DNA of 64,000 bases, taken from Halogeometricum sp. S3BR5-2. GTDB taxonomy: Archaea; Halobacteriota; Halobacteria; Halobacteriales; Haloferacaceae. The stretch covers positions 186,001 to 250,000 of the forward strand of contig NZ_JAMQOQ010000006.1 in the NCBI RefSeq assembly GCF_031624635.1, read 5' to 3'. Below the pieces are notes generated by a model. It was given only the letters and a program-made list of their open reading frames with translations, searched no databases and was not told where the DNA came from. Numbering within the stretch: position 1 is the stretch's first letter; each line of letters opens with the position of its first letter. The translations under genes and the position numbers were made by a program. Positions 63,205 to 64,000 of the stretch are shown here, in pieces.

Positions 63205-64000
63205 TCACCGCTCGGGGTGGACCGGCGCGTCGAAGCCGCCGCGAATCAGCGGTTTGGCGACGTGCCGGCGGGCGCACGGCGGCACCTCGTACCACCCGCG
63301 TTCGAGTTCGCGGTCCGTCTCGACGTCGACCCGGCCGGGCGCGGACGTCCCGCAGTCGCGGCAGCGGTAGCCCTGATTCCGACCCGCGCTCTCCATCGTC
63401 CGGTCGCAGTCGGGACAGACGGGCGTCCGCGACTCGGTGCGGTTCAGCGACCGCACGGCGAACTTCTCCAGTTTGAGCGTCCCCCCCGAAAGCTCCCCGC
63501 AGACCGTCAGTTCGTCGCCCGGTCGGAGGGCGCGCACCCGGTCGCGGAACCGCTTCGTCGGTTCGAAGGCGGCGCAGGCGACCGTGTCGGCCGCGCCCCC
63601 GTCTGTGTCTCCGTCGGCGTCCGCGTCGCGGCCGGCGTTCGCATCCACGGAACCGAACGCGAAGAAGACGTGCCCGCCGCGCCGCGTCTCCGGGTCGGCG
63701 GCGACGACGCCGTCGACGCGGTAGGCGCCGCCGCCGTCGAGGGTGCCGAGTTCCCCGTCCCGGAGGTGGATGTCGGTTCCCTGATTGGTGAGGAAGGTCG
63801 AACGCCGGTCGACCGGTTCCGAGTCGATAGCGTCCGACAGCGACCGCACCGCGTCGGCGTCGTCGCCGCGGATGCCGTGCAGGATGGGGCCGGGCGCGTT
63901 CGGGACGCAGACGGCCTGTCCCTCGACGGTGTCGACGGTGTCCCACGCGTCCGGGTAGTGCGCCTCGGCCGCGTCGAACACCGAGTCGAGGTCCACGTCG
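63205..64000 (-). CDS. tiaS: TiaS tRNA(Ile2) 2-agmatinylcytidine synthetase, C-terminal part
   Basis: The reverse frame stays open to the right edge; 265 residues are visible. The segment EGQAVCVPNAPGPILHGIRG followed by a nucleic-acid-binding OB fold (FEPTKRFRDRVRALRPGDEL) and a zinc ribbon (VCPDCDRTMESAGRNQGYRC, CRDCG) is the C-terminal half of TiaS. TiaS attaches agmatine to C34 of tRNA-Ile so that AUA is decoded as Ile. The N-terminal kinase-like part with the start lies beyond 64,000. The DADADGDTDGG stretch is a halophile-type linker. Confidence 0.85.
   Translation of the reverse strand, partial: DVDLDSVFDAAEAHYPDAWDTVDTVEGQAVCVPNAPGPILHGIRGDDADAVRSLSDAIDSEPVDRRSTFLTNQGTDIHLRDGELGTLDGGGAYRVDGVVAADPETRRGGHVFFAFGSVDANAGRDADADGDTDGGAADTVACAAFEPTKRFRDRVRALRPGDELTVCGELSGGTLKLEKFAVRSLNRTESRTPVCPDCDRTMESAGRNQGYRCRDCGTSAPGRVDVETDRELERGWYEVPPCARRHVAKPLIRGGFDAPVHPER

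Noticed and set aside
1-64000. CRISPR array
   Set aside because: No run of regularly spaced 25-40 base repeats is seen anywhere; the only close repeats are the 18-mers at 33,215 and the tandem tRNA-Asp genes.

Overview
The window is chromosomal DNA of a haloarchaeon. The evidence is the very acidic proteomes, the high GC of the flanks, the RNA polymerase genes split as rpoB''/B' and rpoA'/A'', a HalOD1-domain protein, a phiH1-repressor-like protein, and BRE/TATA promoters with many leaderless starts. The order uvrA-sepF ... tRNA-Ala-rpsJ-tuf-hom-fusA-rpsG-rpsL-nusA-rpoA''-A'-B'-B''-H-tRNA-Asp ... tiaS resembles what I remember for Haloferacaceae (Haloferax/Halogeometricum-like); that placement is inference.

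Layout. (1) 1-6,780: ordinary core DNA with uvrA (5' end only), sepF, a DUF1028 protein, a PUA protein, two universal-stress or zinc-ribbon neighbours, a VIT-type transporter, RNase R-like rnb, a CBS protein, small membrane and zinc proteins, and a HalOD1 protein. (2) About 6,830-38,980: a roughly 32-kb genomic island inserted at the 3' end of tRNA-Ala(CGC). The intact tRNA is at 38,979-39,050. A 14-bp copy of its 3' end lies at 6,919-6,932, beside a tyrosine integrase. The island has lower and uneven GC. (3) 39,300-58,000: the translation and transcription core (S10, EF-1A, EF-2, S7, S12, NusA, RNAP A'', A', B', B'', H), with homoserine dehydrogenase/ACT, a histidine kinase, a DUF5781-like protein and an MscS channel in between. 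(4) 58,200-64,000: two identical tRNA-Asp genes and a tRNA-derived remnant, an FAD-linked oxidase, a universal stress protein, a FluC/CrcB pair, a HerA-like ATPase, a small membrane-anchored protein and the 3' part of tiaS.

The island carries a BREX phage-defence system of the haloarchaeal kind (type 5-like: two brxC/pglY genes and a brxHII helicase): brxA-brxC1-brxB-brxC2 as a tightly overlapping operon, then pglX-pglZ, then brxHII. Two extra genes sit inside it. One is a replication-factor-C small-subunit homologue with its own promoter, in which the Walker B acidic residues and the SRC arginine finger are lost (20,215-21,180). The other is a PD-(D/E)XK nuclease four bases upstream of brxHII (27,868-28,335). 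Around the BREX core are an HNH nuclease plus DnaQ/PolB-type exonuclease pair, a phiH1-like repressor, a second catalytic-domain-only integrase directly before brxA, a Tat lipoprotein with a transglutaminase fold, a SIR2-domain protein, and a 934-residue protein with two winged helices beside the tRNA. The RFC-like gene inside BREX is the most novel item seen here.

Many very long open frames antisense to the RNAP, EF and flanking genes are products of GC-rich codon bias and are not annotated.
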